Below are positions 17,020 through 26,314 of a stretch of DNA of 64,000 nucleotides, piece after piece. A model generated the notes under the pieces. The model ran no database searches, was not told the origin of the DNA, and worked only from the letters and a program-made list of their open reading frames with translations. Position 1 is the stretch's first letter; each line of letters opens with the position of its first letter. The position numbers were made by a program, and so were the translations under genes. The DNA lies in contig JAIELD010000051.1 in the NCBI GenBank assembly GCA_019753285.1, positions 1 through 64,000 of the forward strand, in the 5' to 3' direction. Origin of the DNA: Beijerinckiaceae bacterium. Its GTDB lineage: Bacteria > Pseudomonadota > Alphaproteobacteria > Rhizobiales > Beijerinckiaceae.

Positions 17020-20000
17020 GTGAGGTTCGACCGTCTCAAAATCGTCGGCTTCAAGACCTTCGTCGATCCGGTCGAGTTCCTCATCGAGCCGGGCCTGACG
17101 GGGATCGTCGGGCCGAATGGCTGCGGCAAGTCCAATCTCGTCGAGGCCCTGCGCTGGGTGATGGGCGAGACCTCGCATAAATCCATGCGCGGCTCGGGCA
17201 TGGACGACGTGATCTTCAGCGGCTCCGGTTCGCGGCCCTCGCGCAACACGGCCGAGGTGATGCTGCGCATCGACAACGCCGAGCGCAAGGCGCCCGCCGC
17301 CTTCAACGACGCCGACATCCTCGAAATCTCACGCAGAATCGAGCGCGAGGAAGGCTCCACCTATCGCATCAACGGGCGCGAGGTTCGCGCGAGGGACGTG
17401 CAGCTTCTCTTTGCCGACGCGGCCTCTGGCGCGCGCTCGCCCTCCCTCGTGCGTCAGGGCCAGATCGGCGAGATCATCGCGGCAAAACCGCAGGCGCGTC
17501 GACGAATATTGGAGGATGCGGCGGGCGTCGCAGGGCTCCATTCGCGTCGTCACGAAGCCGAACTCCGGCTGAAGGCGGCCGACGACAATCTCAATCGCGT
17601 CGAGGACGTGCTGAAGACGATCGACGGCCAGCTCGATTCGCTTCGCCGCCAGGCAAGGCAGGCGGGACGCTATCGCGCGATTGCCGCGCAGATCCGACGG
17701 GCGGAGGCGATCCTTCACCAGATTGCCGTGGCGGATGCGCGCTCGCAACTCGCGCTCGCCCAACGCCAGCTCGGCGAGGACACGCGGCTCGTCGCCGACC
17801 GCATGCGCGAGCAGGGCGAGGCCGCCCGCAGCCAGGCGGTTGCCGAACACGCGCTGGAGCCCCTGCGCCTCGCGGAGGCGAGCCGCGCCGCGGCGCTGCA
17901 GCGCCTGCATCTCACGCGCGACGGCCTTGACGCCGAGGAGCGCCGCACCAAGGCGCGGGTCGCCGAGCTTGACAAGCGGCTCGCGGAACTCGCCCGAGAC
18001 CTCGATCGGGAAAAGCAGTTGACGCTCGACGCAGCCGGAGCTGTCGAGCGTCTGACGCTGGAGGATGAGACGCTCGCCTCCGAGCAGGGCGAGGCGGCAA
18101 GACTTGAGGCCGAGGCCGATGCGCGGTCCCGGAGCGCCGAGGCTGCGCTGCAGGCCTGCGAGGCGGAACTCGCCGAAATGCAGGCCCATCTCGCCGATCG
18201 GCAGGCCCGGCGCGCTGCGGCGGAAAGAGCCGCGCGCGACGCCGGCGAACGGCTCGCCCGCGCCGAGCAGCAGCTTGGCGCGGCGTTGGCGGAAAAAGCG
18301 GGTCTTGACGCCAAAGCCGCCGCTCCGGCGGCCGAGATGGCGGCGCTTCGCGATGCGGCCGCCGAAACCCTCGCCCGTATCGAGGCTGCCGAGGCGCGGG
18401 CGCAGCGTGCCGAATCGGCGCATCGCCTGGCACGCGAGGCGGAAGCCGCGCTGCGGCCGGCGCTCGCGGAAGCCGAGCGCAATGCGCAGCGCCTCGAAAC
18501 GGAAGCCCGCACCATCCGCAAGATGCTGGACGGCGAAGCGAACGATCTCTGGCCGCCGATCGTCGAAAAGATCAGGGTCGAGCGCGGCTTCGAGACGGCG
18601 CTCGGCGCGGCGCTCGGCGAGGACCTCAACGCCTCGATCGAAGTGACGGCGCCGGTGCACTGGCGCGGGCTAGCGGATGGCGATCCGGCCGGCGAAGCAG
18701 GGGCGGCGCTGCCGGACGGCGCCAAGCCGATCGCAGCCTATGTTCATGCTCCCGCAGTGCTGGCACGCAGGCTCGCCCAGATCGGGATCGTCGCCCGGGC
18801 CGATGGACCACGGCTCCAGCCACTATTGAAGATGGGCCAGCGGCTCGTTTCGAAGGAAGGCGATCTCTGGCGCTGGGACGGTTTCCATGCCGCTGCCGAA
18901 GCGCCGACAGCCGCGGCGCGCCGGCTTGCCGAGAAGAACCGGCTCGGCGAGATCGAGGCGGCTGCAGGCGAAGCGCTCGCCCGCCGTGATGCGCTGCGCA
19001 AGAATGCCGAGGCGGCGGTAACGACGGCCCGAACGGCGGCCAATGCCGAGACGGAGGCGCGCGGAGAGGCAAGAGAGGCCCGTGCCGCGGCTGATCGGGC
19101 GAGGCAGGCACTGATTGACGCCGAGCGTCGGCAGGCCGACCTTCAGGCGCGGCTCCTCTCACTCGAGGATGCGCTTCTCCGCCTCGCGAACAGCCGGGAC
19201 GAGGCGGGCGAGGCCGATCGGGCTGCGAAGGCCGCGCTCGAGGAAACCGAATTCGACGACGGCATCACTGAGCGCGTCAACGAGCAGCGCGGCCGCCTGG
19301 CGCTGGCGCGCGCCGCCGCGGTCGAGGCGCGGGCCGATCTCCAGGGCGTACGGCGCGAGGCGGACTTCAGGGAGAAACGCCGCGCCGCGATCACCGCCGA
19401 GCGCGCCGCCTGGCTTTCTCGCTCCGAACGGGCAGAGGCTCAGGAAGAGGAGATGCAGGCGCGTCTCAAGGCGGCGCAGGAGGAGCGGCTGGCGCTCGAA
19501 GAAGCGCCCGCGGCCTTCGCAGCCCGCCGGCGCGCGCTCGTCCACGAGATCGAGCAGGCCGAGGCTGCGCGCCGCGTCGCCGCCGACCGGAAGGCCGAGG
19601 GCGAGACGCTCTTCGCCGAATTCGATCGGCTGGCGAGAAAGACGTTGGCCGATCTGTCGGCAGCGCGTGAGGCCCGGGCCGCCAGCGAGGCGCGAGTCGA
19701 GGCGGCTGAGGCGCGGCTCCGGCACGTTCTGGAGGCCGGTGAAGCAAGAAGCGAAGCAGGCCACCCCGACCTTGCCGGCAATGGCGAGAGCGCTGAATTG
19801 CCCAAGGCGGATGCGGTCGAGGCCGAGCTTGCCGAATTGAAGCGCGAGCGGGAGCGAATCGGCGCGGTGAACCTGCAGGCCGATCAGGAACTCGTCGAGG
19901 CGGAGGCGAGCCAGCAGAACCTGGTTTCAGAGCGCGACGATCTCGTCGAGGCGATCCGCCGCCTCCGCAAGGGCATCGAAAGCCTCAACGCAGAGGGGCG

Positions 20001-20484
20001 CGAAAGGCTGATCGCCGCGTTCGACGTCGTGAACGGACACTTCAAACAATTGTTCGCGACGCTGTTCGGCGGCGGCGAGGCTGAACTTACGCTGATCGAA
20101 TCGGATGACCCGCTCGAGGCCGGGCTCGAGATCATCGCCAAGCCGCCGGGCAAGAAGCCGCAGGTCCTCACGCTTCTTTCGGGCGGCGAGCAGGCGCTGA
20201 CGGCCTCAGCCCTCATCTTCGCCGTGTTCCTGACCAATCCTTCGCCGATCTGCGTGCTTGACGAAATCGACGCGCCGCTCGACGACGCCAATGTCGAGCG
20301 GCTCTGCGATCTCCTCGACGGGATGGTGAAGAAGACAGACACTCGGTTTGTCACTATCACCCATAATCCGATCACCATGGCGCGGATGGACCGGCTCTTT
20401 GGCGTCACCATGGCGGAACGGGGCGTCAGCCAGCTCGTTTCGGTCGATCTCAACCAGGCCGAACGACTGGTGGAGCAGGCCTGA
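17020..20484 (+). CDS. smc: chromosome segregation ATPase SMC
   Basis: A 1154-residue SMC: Walker A GPNGCGKSNL at residues 31-40, a long first coiled coil (about 160-500), a hinge (about 500-650), the returning coiled coil, and the C-terminal head with the ABC signature LLSGGEQALTA and Walker B ICVLDEIDAPLDD. With ScpA/ScpB (not in this window) it compacts and aligns sister chromosomes. The start is a GTG with GAGGA about 11 bases upstream; the nearby ATG at 17007 is in another frame. The coiled coils are strongly Ala/Arg/Glu-rich, which creates long antisense frames. Confidence 0.97.
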   Translation: MRFDRLKIVGFKTFVDPVEFLIEPGLTGIVGPNGCGKSNLVEALRWVMGETSHKSMRGSGMDDVIFSGSGSRPSRNTAEVMLRIDNAERKAPAAFNDADILEISRRIEREEGSTYRINGREVRARDVQLLFADAASGARSPSLVRQGQIGEIIAAKPQARRRILEDAAGVAGLHSRRHEAELRLKAADDNLNRVEDVLKTIDGQLDSLRRQARQAGRYRAIAAQIRRAEAILHQIAVADARSQLALAQRQLGEDTRLVADRMREQGEAARSQAVAEHALEPLRLAEASRAAALQRLHLTRDGLDAEERRTKARVAELDKRLAELARDLDREKQLTLDAAGAVERLTLEDETLASEQGEAARLEAEADARSRSAEAALQACEAELAEMQAHLADRQARRAAAERAARDAGERLARAEQQLGAALAEKAGLDAKAAAPAAEMAALRDAAAETLARIEAAEARAQRAESAHRLAREAEAALRPALAEAERNAQRLETEARTIRKMLDGEANDLWPPIVEKIRVERGFETALGAALGEDLNASIEVTAPVHWRGLADGDPAGEAGAALPDGAKPIAAYVHAPAVLARRLAQIGIVARADGPRLQPLLKMGQRLVSKEGDLWRWDGFHAAAEAPTAAARRLAEKNRLGEIEAAAGEALARRDALRKNAEAAVTTARTAANAETEARGEAREARAAADRARQALIDAERRQADLQARLLSLEDALLRLANSRDEAGEADRAAKAALEETEFDDGITERVNEQRGRLALARAAAVEARADLQGVRREADFREKRRAAITAERAAWLSRSERAEAQEEEMQARLKAAQEERLALEEAPAAFAARRRALVHEIEQAEAARRVAADRKAEGETLFAEFDRLARKTLADLSAAREARAASEARVEAAEARLRHVLEAGEARSEAGHPDLAGNGESAELPKADAVEAELAELKRERERIGAVNLQADQELVEAEASQQNLVSERDDLVEAIRRLRKGIESLNAEGRERLIAAFDVVNGHFKQLFATLFGGGEAELTLIESDDPLEAGLEIIAKPPGKKPQVLTLLSGGEQALTASALIFAVFLTNPSPICVLDEIDAPLDDANVERLCDLLDGMVKKTDTRFVTITHNPITMARMDRLFGVTMAERGVSQLVSVDLNQAERLVEQA

Positions 20485-20533
20485 GCCCTCTTGCGCCTCC
20501 ATCGCCTTCGGCAGACCGGGAAGGAGCCCGACT

Positions 20534-20875
20534 ATGGATCCGGATGACAAATCCTCGCAGGACCAACGGCTCGCCTCGCTGAAAGCGGCGATCCGGCGGG
20601 AGGCCGATCAGCACCGGGACAGCACGGGCGAGACGGCTGCGGACGGCGCGTCCGCCGCAGGCAACAGCCGCGCCATGAGTACCGGCTTTCGTGTCGCCAC
20701 CGAACTCGTCGCCAATGTCTGCGTTGGTGGGCTTATCGGTTGGCAATTGGACAAATGGATAGGGACCGAGCCCATTTTATTGCTGGTTTTTTTGCTTTTA
20801 GGGGTAGCGTCAGGCTTTTGGAGTGTGTATCGGATCGCCATGCGGCCGACCAAGCCGACAGACAGACCCCGATGA
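20534..20875 (+). CDS. atpI: ATP synthase protein I (AtpI family)
   Basis: A 113-residue protein with a polar N-terminus (1-55) and two membrane helices (about 58-78 and 83-104, FRVATELVANVCVGGLIGW and ILLLVFLLLGVASGFWSVY). AtpI assists assembly of the F0 c-ring and may carry Mg2+. AAGGAG lies 8 bases before the ATG. It begins the F0 operon directly upstream of atpB, as is usual in Alphaproteobacteria. Confidence 0.9.
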   Translation: MDPDDKSSQDQRLASLKAAIRREADQHRDSTGETAADGASAAGNSRAMSTGFRVATELVANVCVGGLIGWQLDKWIGTEPILLLVFLLLGVASGFWSVYRIAMRPTKPTDRPR

Positions 20876-20927
20876 CGCCGGGCCTGCCGGCCCGTTCATC
20901 GATCGACACGAAAGAGAGACCGTACCA

Positions 20928-21689
20928 GTGGCGGAAGCACAGGCGATCGACCCCATCCATCAGTTTCAGATCTATCCGCTGACTGAAAAGATGTCGTTGT
21001 TCGGCGTCGATATCTCATTCACGAATTCCGCCCTTTTTATGGTCATCTCGCTGGCGTTGATCGCCTTCGTGATGGTCTACGGCACGCGCACGCGCTCGTT
21101 GGTGCCCGGCAGGCTGCAATCGCTCGCCGAGATATTCTACGAATTCGTGGCCGATACGGTGACCTCAACGACCGGCAAGGAAGGGCTGCGCTTCCTGCCG
21201 CTGGTGTTCTCGCTGTTCATGTTCGTGCTCATCTGCAATTTCCTTGGCCTGATCCCCGGCACTTTCACGGTGACGAGCCAGGTGATCGTGACCTTCGCCT
21301 TTGCCATGCTGGTGATCCTTACCGTTCTGCTCTACGGTATCGCGCGGCATGGTTCGCATTTCTTCGGCCTGTTCGTGCCGTCCGGCGTGCCGGCGGCGCT
21401 GCTGCCTCTCATCATCCCGATCGAGGTGATCTCGTTCATCTCCCGGCCCATAAGCCTTTCCATGCGTCTCTTTGCGAACATGCTCGCAGGGCATATCGCG
21501 CTGAAGGTCTTCGCGGGCTTCATCGTCATGCTGATCGCCGCTGGCGGCTGGGTCGCGCTGACACCGCTGCCGATGATCATGATCGTGGCGCTCACCGCGC
21601 TCGAGTTTCTGGTCGCTGCGCTGCAGGCTTTCGTGTTCGCGATCCTTACCTGCATCTATCTCAACGACGCTCTTCACCCCGGCCATTGA
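20928..21689 (+). CDS. atpB: F0F1 ATP synthase subunit a
   Basis: The proton-channel subunit (253 residues) with five to six membrane helices. The essential Arg lies in the SLSMRLFANMLAGH helix and the family ending FAILTCIYLNDAL is present. The start is read as GTG at 20928 behind AAAGAGAG, which gives the family's expected N-terminus (AEAQAIDPIHQFQIYPL); an ATG at 20991 would drop 21 residues. Confidence 0.96.
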   Translation: MAEAQAIDPIHQFQIYPLTEKMSLFGVDISFTNSALFMVISLALIAFVMVYGTRTRSLVPGRLQSLAEIFYEFVADTVTSTTGKEGLRFLPLVFSLFMFVLICNFLGLIPGTFTVTSQVIVTFAFAMLVILTVLLYGIARHGSHFFGLFVPSGVPAALLPLIIPIEVISFISRPISLSMRLFANMLAGHIALKVFAGFIVMLIAAGGWVALTPLPMIMIVALTALEFLVAALQAFVFAILTCIYLNDALHPGH

Positions 21690-21772
21690 TCTAACGGTCC
21701 TGGCCTGCTAACCCGCCTGCAAATTCAAACCTTGCATCAACAAACCACGACGGTCATCAGGAGTATCAAACC

Positions 21773-22003
21773 ATGGATTCACACGCTGCAGCTCTTCTTG
21801 GCGCGGGCATTGCCGCGATCGGCATGGGCGCCGCCGCTATCGGCGTCGGCCTGATCTTCGGCAACTTCCTCTCGGGCGCGTTGCGCAATCCATCGGCAGC
21901 AGACGGCCAGTTCGCTCGCGCCTTCATCGGCGCGGCGCTTGCGGAAGGTCTCGGAATCTTCGCGTTCGTCGTGGCGCTAATCCTGCTCTTCGTCGTCAAG
22001 TAA
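21773..22003 (+). CDS. atpE: F0F1 ATP synthase subunit c
   Basis: A 76-residue two-helix hairpin that forms the rotor ring. The first helix is Gly-rich ([17 protein letters not shown]), the polar loop is RNPSA, and the proton-carrying Glu is in the second helix ([14 protein letters not shown]). AGGAG is present upstream of the ATG. Gly-Ala packing and length are normal for Alphaproteobacteria. Confidence 0.97.
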   Translation: MDSHAAALLGAGIAAIGMGAAAIGVGLIFGNFLSGALRNPSAADGQFARAFIGAALAEGLGIFAFVVALILLFVVK

Positions 22004-22008
22004 GCCGC

Positions 22009-22626
22009 GTGTTCATGGTCGGTCCGATGTCAGTCTTCAGGTCGAAAGCGTTTCTCCTGGCAGCGTCCAGCTCCGTACTCCTCGCGGGGGCAGGACTGGC
22101 GCAGGAGGCGCATGAAGGCGGCGGCGAGTCTCACAGCGCCTTCCCGCCCTTCGACCCGGCAACCTTCGGCTCGACCCTGTTCTGGCTGCTCATCACCTTC
22201 GTGACGCTCTACTGGCTGATGTCGCGCGTGGCGCTGCCTCGCGTCGGAGGCATCATCGAGCATCGCAACGCCGCCATCGCGACCGACCTTGAAAAGGCGG
22301 ACGTGATGCAGAAGAAGGCCGAGGAGGCGGGCAACGCTTACACGGCGGCGCTCGCCAAGGCGAAAGCCAACGCCGTCGCCATCGGCCAGCAGGCGAAGGA
22401 TGCCGCTTCGGCGGCCGCCACCGAGCGCCGCAAGGCTGTTGAAGCGGACGTCGCCACCAAGATCGCGACGGCCGAGCAGCAGATCGCCGCGATGAAGGCC
22501 TCCGCCATGACCAATGTCTCGACCATTGCGACCGAGGCCGCCGCCGCTATCGTCGAACGTCTCACCGGCGTCGCGCCATCGGAAGCCGATGTGCGCAAGG
22601 CCGTGTCGGACACGCTCGCCGGCTGA
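22009..22626 (+). CDS. F0F1 ATP synthase subunit b' (AtpF2/AtpG type)
   Basis: The diverged second b subunit of the peripheral stalk. An N-terminal leader (about 1-35), one membrane helix (FGSTLFWLLITFVTLYWLMSR) and a long Ala/Glu/Lys coiled coil. Three in-frame starts compete: GTG 22009, ATG 22015 and ATG 22027 (MSVFRSK). None has a strong ribosome site; tight spacing to atpE (5 bp at the earliest) suggests coupling. It pairs with the following b subunit as a heterodimeric stalk. Confidence 0.92.
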   Translation: MFMVGPMSVFRSKAFLLAASSSVLLAGAGLAQEAHEGGGESHSAFPPFDPATFGSTLFWLLITFVTLYWLMSRVALPRVGGIIEHRNAAIATDLEKADVMQKKAEEAGNAYTAALAKAKANAVAIGQQAKDAASAAATERRKAVEADVATKIATAEQQIAAMKASAMTNVSTIATEAAAAIVERLTGVAPSEADVRKAVSDTLAG

Positions 22627-22648
22627 ACGAAATTCGGGGAATTGCATC

Positions 22649-23128
22649 ATGTCTGCTGAATTTTGGGTTGGCGTCGGATTTTTCATCTTCATCGGCATTC
22701 TTGGCTGGGCAGGCGTTCACAAGACGCTGCTGAAGGGCCTCGATGCCCGCGCCACGCGTATCAGCGCCGAGCTGAACGAAGCAAAGCGCCTGCGCATGGA
22801 GGCCGAGAAGCTCCTCGCCGAATATGAAGCCAAGCGCGTGTCGGCGGAGAAAGAAGCGGCCGGCATCGTCGCGGACGCCAAGGCGGAAGCCGAGCGCATC
22901 AGCGCCGAGGCGGAAGCGGCCGTCGACACATTCATCAAGCGCCGCACGGCGCAGGCCGAGACGCGCATCGCGCAGGCTGAAGTCACCGCAACGGCGGAAG
23001 TCCGGGCTGCTGCTGCTGACGCTGCCGTGCGTGCGGCCGAAGTCATCATCAGAGGCCAGATGGCGGGCGCTGCCGGCCAGAGCATGATCGCCGCCGGCCT
23101 TGCGGATGTGAAGTCCAAGCTCAACTAA
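22649..23128 (+). CDS. atpF: F0F1 ATP synthase subunit b
   Basis: A 159-residue peripheral stalk subunit: a membrane helix at residues 3-22 (AEFWVGVGFFIFIGILGWAG), then a continuous heptad-rich helix (IAEAEVTA-like repeats). It is the last gene of the F0 operon. The F1 genes (atpHAGDC) are not here, matching the split F0/F1 arrangement of Alphaproteobacteria. A hairpin terminator follows at 23161. Confidence 0.95.
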   Translation: MSAEFWVGVGFFIFIGILGWAGVHKTLLKGLDARATRISAELNEAKRLRMEAEKLLAEYEAKRVSAEKEAAGIVADAKAEAERISAEAEAAVDTFIKRRTAQAETRIAQAEVTATAEVRAAAADAAVRAAEVIIRGQMAGAAGQSMIAAGLADVKSKLN

Positions 23129-23160
23129 CGCCAGATTGGCTCAATTCGAGAGCGCATCGA

Positions 23161-23183
23161 AGCCCGCCGCCGGCGGGCTTTGT
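23161..23183 (+). terminator. terminator after the F0 operon
   Basis: An 8-bp GC stem (AGCCCGCC / GGCGGGCT) with a GCC loop and a short T-run (TTTGT). The T-tract is weak but the position fits the end of atpF. Confidence 0.65.
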
Positions 23184-23224
23184 CGTTTCGGAGAAAGACT
23201 GGTGGCGGCGTAAAGCCGCTGCTC

Positions 23225-24595
23225 TCAGGTCTTGCCGGCCGGCGGAGCGGCCTTGGCGGGCGCATCGGTGGTTTTTTGAGATGCCTTGGCCTGTTGTGGA
23301 GGCGGCTGCGTTTTCGCTTTCCGCGCCTTGATGGTCGAGGTCGTGATGCCGTCCGGCGTATCGAGACCGTAAATGTCGTCGCGGAACTGCACCGAACCAT
23401 CGCTCGATGCCCATCCCGTCAGATAAACCCAGGCGACCGGCACGCTCTTCGGCAGTTTGATGTCGAGCTTGTCTCCCGTCGAGATCGCCAGATCGATGGC
23501 GTTCCGGTCGAGTTGTGTGTCCCTCAGTAGCCACGCCGCAAGGTCGCGCACGCCCTCAACGCGCGCGCAGCCGGACGAATGGAAGCGGATGTCGGATTTG
23601 AACAGCTCCTGCTTCGGCGTGTCGTGCATGTAGACCGCTTCAGTGTTGGGCATGTCGATCCGCACCTGGCCGAGCGCATTGCCGGGCCCACCATCCTGCC
23701 TCACGGTGAAGCTCGGGTTGCCGGTCCAGCTCACCGAATTGGGATCGACCTCGACGCCCGAGCCATTGAGAATCCGCATGTTGTTCTTGAACAGGAAGGT
23801 TGGATCGGCGCGCACCTTCGGCATGATGTCGTTTTTCACGATGCTGGTCGGCGCGGTCCAGGTCGGGTTGAGGTTCACGCTCTGGATGCGCGCCTGCAGC
23901 ACAGGAGAAGGCCGGTCCGGCCGACCGACAACGGCGACATGCCGCTGCACCACCTGGCCGTTCTCGACGGCTTCGACCGCCGCGCCAGGGACGTTCACCA
24001 CCACATAGCGCTCGGCGAATTGGAAGCCGTTGCCATTGAGCCGATGCAGCGATGCGGCAAGCTGGTTGAGGCGGACGCGGATGGGGACATTGAGCGCCTT
24101 CAGCGTCAGTCGGCCGACAAGCCCGGTTTCCGAGAGACCGTGACGGGACTGATATTTCTTCAGCGCCGCCGTGGTCGCGGCGTCGAATGCAGAATCGCTG
24201 GCGCTGGTGAGATCGCCTTCAAGCGCGAGGCGCGTCTTCAGGGCTTCGACGAGATCGCCGCGCGCGCCTGGCCTCAGAGCGGTCACGCCGGCGGGCAACG
24301 TCTTCCAGCCGCCGGCGGCCTGAAGGCTTTCGTAGAAGCGATAGGCTTCCGCAGTCCGTTCGAAGGTTTCGGGCGCGTACATGGGCCGCGGGTTTTCCGC
24401 CACCGGCGGCAGCACCGGCATAGCGGCGGCAGCCTCCGCAGCATTTGCAGCGGCCGGGCTCGTTGCGGCAGCGGCTGGTATAGAAGCGCCTGCCAAGGAA
24501 GCACTCGGCTTCAGCGGCGATTGAGCGCGCGCCGGGCCGGCGGCCTGCAGCACCGCCAGCGCCCAAAGCATGCTTAGCGAATATCGGTTCTGCAC
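23225..24595 (-). CDS. L,D-transpeptidase, LdtD/YcbB type
   Basis: A 456-residue secreted peptidoglycan cross-linking enzyme that forms 3-3 bonds between diaminopimelate residues. It has a signal peptide (1-25, ending PARAQ), an Ala-rich linker, a PG_binding_1 domain (about 105-170) with LRPGARGDLVEALKTRL, and a YkuD catalytic domain (about 195-380) with HDTP and the active-site SSGCARV (Cys 343), the pattern of the LdtD group. A Lys/Pro/Gln-rich tail ends the protein. It is a single gene. A TTAACCAT half-site like that bound by CtrA in Sinorhizobium lies about 100 bp upstream (24692-24699). Confidence 0.92.
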   Translation of the reverse strand: MQNRYSLSMLWALAVLQAAGPARAQSPLKPSASLAGASIPAAAATSPAAANAAEAAAAMPVLPPVAENPRPMYAPETFERTAEAYRFYESLQAAGGWKTLPAGVTALRPGARGDLVEALKTRLALEGDLTSASDSAFDAATTAALKKYQSRHGLSETGLVGRLTLKALNVPIRVRLNQLAASLHRLNGNGFQFAERYVVVNVPGAAVEAVENGQVVQRHVAVVGRPDRPSPVLQARIQSVNLNPTWTAPTSIVKNDIMPKVRADPTFLFKNNMRILNGSGVEVDPNSVSWTGNPSFTVRQDGGPGNALGQVRIDMPNTEAVYMHDTPKQELFKSDIRFHSSGCARVEGVRDLAAWLLRDTQLDRNAIDLAISTGDKLDIKLPKSVPVAWVYLTGWASSDGSVQFRDDIYGLDTPDGITTSTIKARKAKTQPPPQQAKASQKTTDAPAKAAPPAGKT

Positions 24596-24691
24596 GGTGA
24601 TCCCTGATGCGCCAACCTATTGCCGTCGGCGATGGCGGACGCGCTCCACGGCCTCGGGACGCGACCCTAGGGACGATAGGCAAAAGAAGGA

Positions 24692-24699
24692 TTAACCAT
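24692..24699. promoter_or_regulatory. TTAACCAT half-site upstream of the L,D-transpeptidase
   Basis: An 8-bp match to the Rhizobiales-type CtrA half-site. It is short and could occur by chance; it is listed because stronger CtrA-like boxes precede other envelope and cell-cycle genes in this window. Confidence 0.2.
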
Positions 24700-24716
24700 G
24701 AGGGCGTTGGCAAGAC

Positions 24717-26255
24717 TTATTCGGCAGCGACCTTGATCGGCTCCGGCGGCTGCCAGCGCAGCACGGGCGAGCGTGCGGCCCGCGTCTCGTCGAGCCTGCG
24801 CCGTGGCGCGTGGTAGGGCGCGCCGGTGAAGCGCTCGCGCTCGCCGGCCCGGATGCTGATGGCGAGATCGCGCAGCGTTGCGATGAACAGGTCGAGGCTC
24901 GCCTTGCTCTCGCTTTCGGTCGGCTCGACCAGCATCGCGCCATGCACGACGAGCGGAAAATACACCGTCATCGGATGATAGCCCTCGTCGATCAGCGCCT
25001 TGGCGAAGTCGAGCGTTGTGAGGCCCGTATCCTTCAGCCAGGTGTCGTCGAACAGCACCTCATGCATGCAGGGGCGGTTGCCGAAGGGCAGCGAAATGAG
25101 GTCGGCGAGGCCGGCGCGGACATAATTGGCGTTGAGCACCGCATCCTCGGAGGCCTGGCGCAGCCCGTCCGCCCCGTGGCTCAGCATGTAGGAGAGCGCG
25201 CGGACATACATGCCCATCTGGCCGTGAAAGGCGGTGATGCGGCCGAAGGGCTTCGCGTCGCCGGCATTGCCTGCATGTTCGATCAACGCATAGCCCTGCT
25301 TGCCGCGCTTCACGAAGGGCAGCGGCGCGAACGGCGCCAGCCGCTCGGAGAGGACCACCGGGCCGGAGCCCGGCCCCCCGCCGCCATGCGGGGTGGAGAA
25401 GGTCTTGTGCAGGTTGATGTGCATGGCGTCGACGCCAAGGTCCCCCGGCCGCGCCTTGCCGACGATGGCGTTGAAATTGGCTCCATCGCAGTAGAAATAG
25501 GCGCCCGCCTCATGAAGGATATCGGCGATCTCGACGACGTCCTTTTCGAATAGGCCGCAGGTGTTGGGGTTGGTCAGCATGATCGCCGCCATCTCCGGCC
25601 CGGCGAGCTTGCGCACCTCTTCGGGATCGACCGTGCCGTCGGCGCGCGCAGGCACCGGCTTCACACTGAAGCCGATCAGCGCGGCTGTGGCCGGATTCGT
25701 GCCATGCGCCGAATCAGGCACCAGCACGACGGTCCGGCTTGCCTGCTCGCCCTTCGCAGCGATCGCGGCCTTGATCGCCATCATGCCGCAAAGCTCGCCA
25801 TGCGCGCCGGCCTTCGGAGAGAGCGCGACGCCCGCCATGCCGGTCAGCGTCATCAGCCAATGGGCGAGCGTGTCCATCAATTCGAGCGCGCCCTGCACGC
25901 TCTGCACCGGCTGCAGCGGGTGGATGTCGCCGATGCCTGGCAGGCGCGCCATGCGTTCGTTGAGTCGCGGATTGTGCTTCATCGTGCAGGAGCCGAGCGA
26001 GAACAGCCCCGTATCGATCGAATAGTTCTTCTGCGAAAGCCGCAGATAGTGGCGCATCGTCTCCGGCTCGGACAGGCCGGGCAGGCCGATCGGTGCGTGG
26101 CGTTCGAGGCCGCCGAGCCGGGTTTCTTCGGTCACCGGCTCGTCGACGTCGACGCCCGTCACCTCGACGCGGCCCGTCTCGAAGATGAGCGCCTCCTCGA
26201 TCTGGAGCGCCTTGTTGCCGGTGAAGGTTTCGTGAGTGTCGCGCATCATGTTCAT
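24717..26255 (-). CDS. gcvPB: glycine dehydrogenase (decarboxylating) subunit 2
   Basis: The catalytic half of split P-protein. It binds PLP through Lys 284 in NLHKTFSTPHGGGGPG, with the His of DSAHGTNPA stacking on the cofactor. Together with GcvPA it decarboxylates glycine and loads the aminomethyl group on GcvH lipoate. The start is set at ATG 26255 (MNMMRDTHE); two more ATGs follow within four codons and no strong ribosome site distinguishes them. It is the last gene of the gcv operon, separated from gcvPA by a small unrelated gene. Confidence 0.96.
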   Translation of the reverse strand: MNMMRDTHETFTGNKALQIEEALIFETGRVEVTGVDVDEPVTEETRLGGLERHAPIGLPGLSEPETMRHYLRLSQKNYSIDTGLFSLGSCTMKHNPRLNERMARLPGIGDIHPLQPVQSVQGALELMDTLAHWLMTLTGMAGVALSPKAGAHGELCGMMAIKAAIAAKGEQASRTVVLVPDSAHGTNPATAALIGFSVKPVPARADGTVDPEEVRKLAGPEMAAIMLTNPNTCGLFEKDVVEIADILHEAGAYFYCDGANFNAIVGKARPGDLGVDAMHINLHKTFSTPHGGGGPGSGPVVLSERLAPFAPLPFVKRGKQGYALIEHAGNAGDAKPFGRITAFHGQMGMYVRALSYMLSHGADGLRQASEDAVLNANYVRAGLADLISLPFGNRPCMHEVLFDDTWLKDTGLTTLDFAKALIDEGYHPMTVYFPLVVHGAMLVEPTESESKASLDLFIATLRDLAISIRAGERERFTGAPYHAPRRRLDETRAARSPVLRWQPPEPIKVAAE

Positions 26256-26314
26256 CTGGCCAATTGAGGTTTGAGGCATCCCCGCTCGCGGCGAGGACCG
26301 GGCGGTGGAATTGG

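Noticed and set aside
17329-18660. 443-codon leftward frame inside smc
   Set aside because: Shadow created by Ala/Glu/Arg-rich coiled-coil codons of smc.
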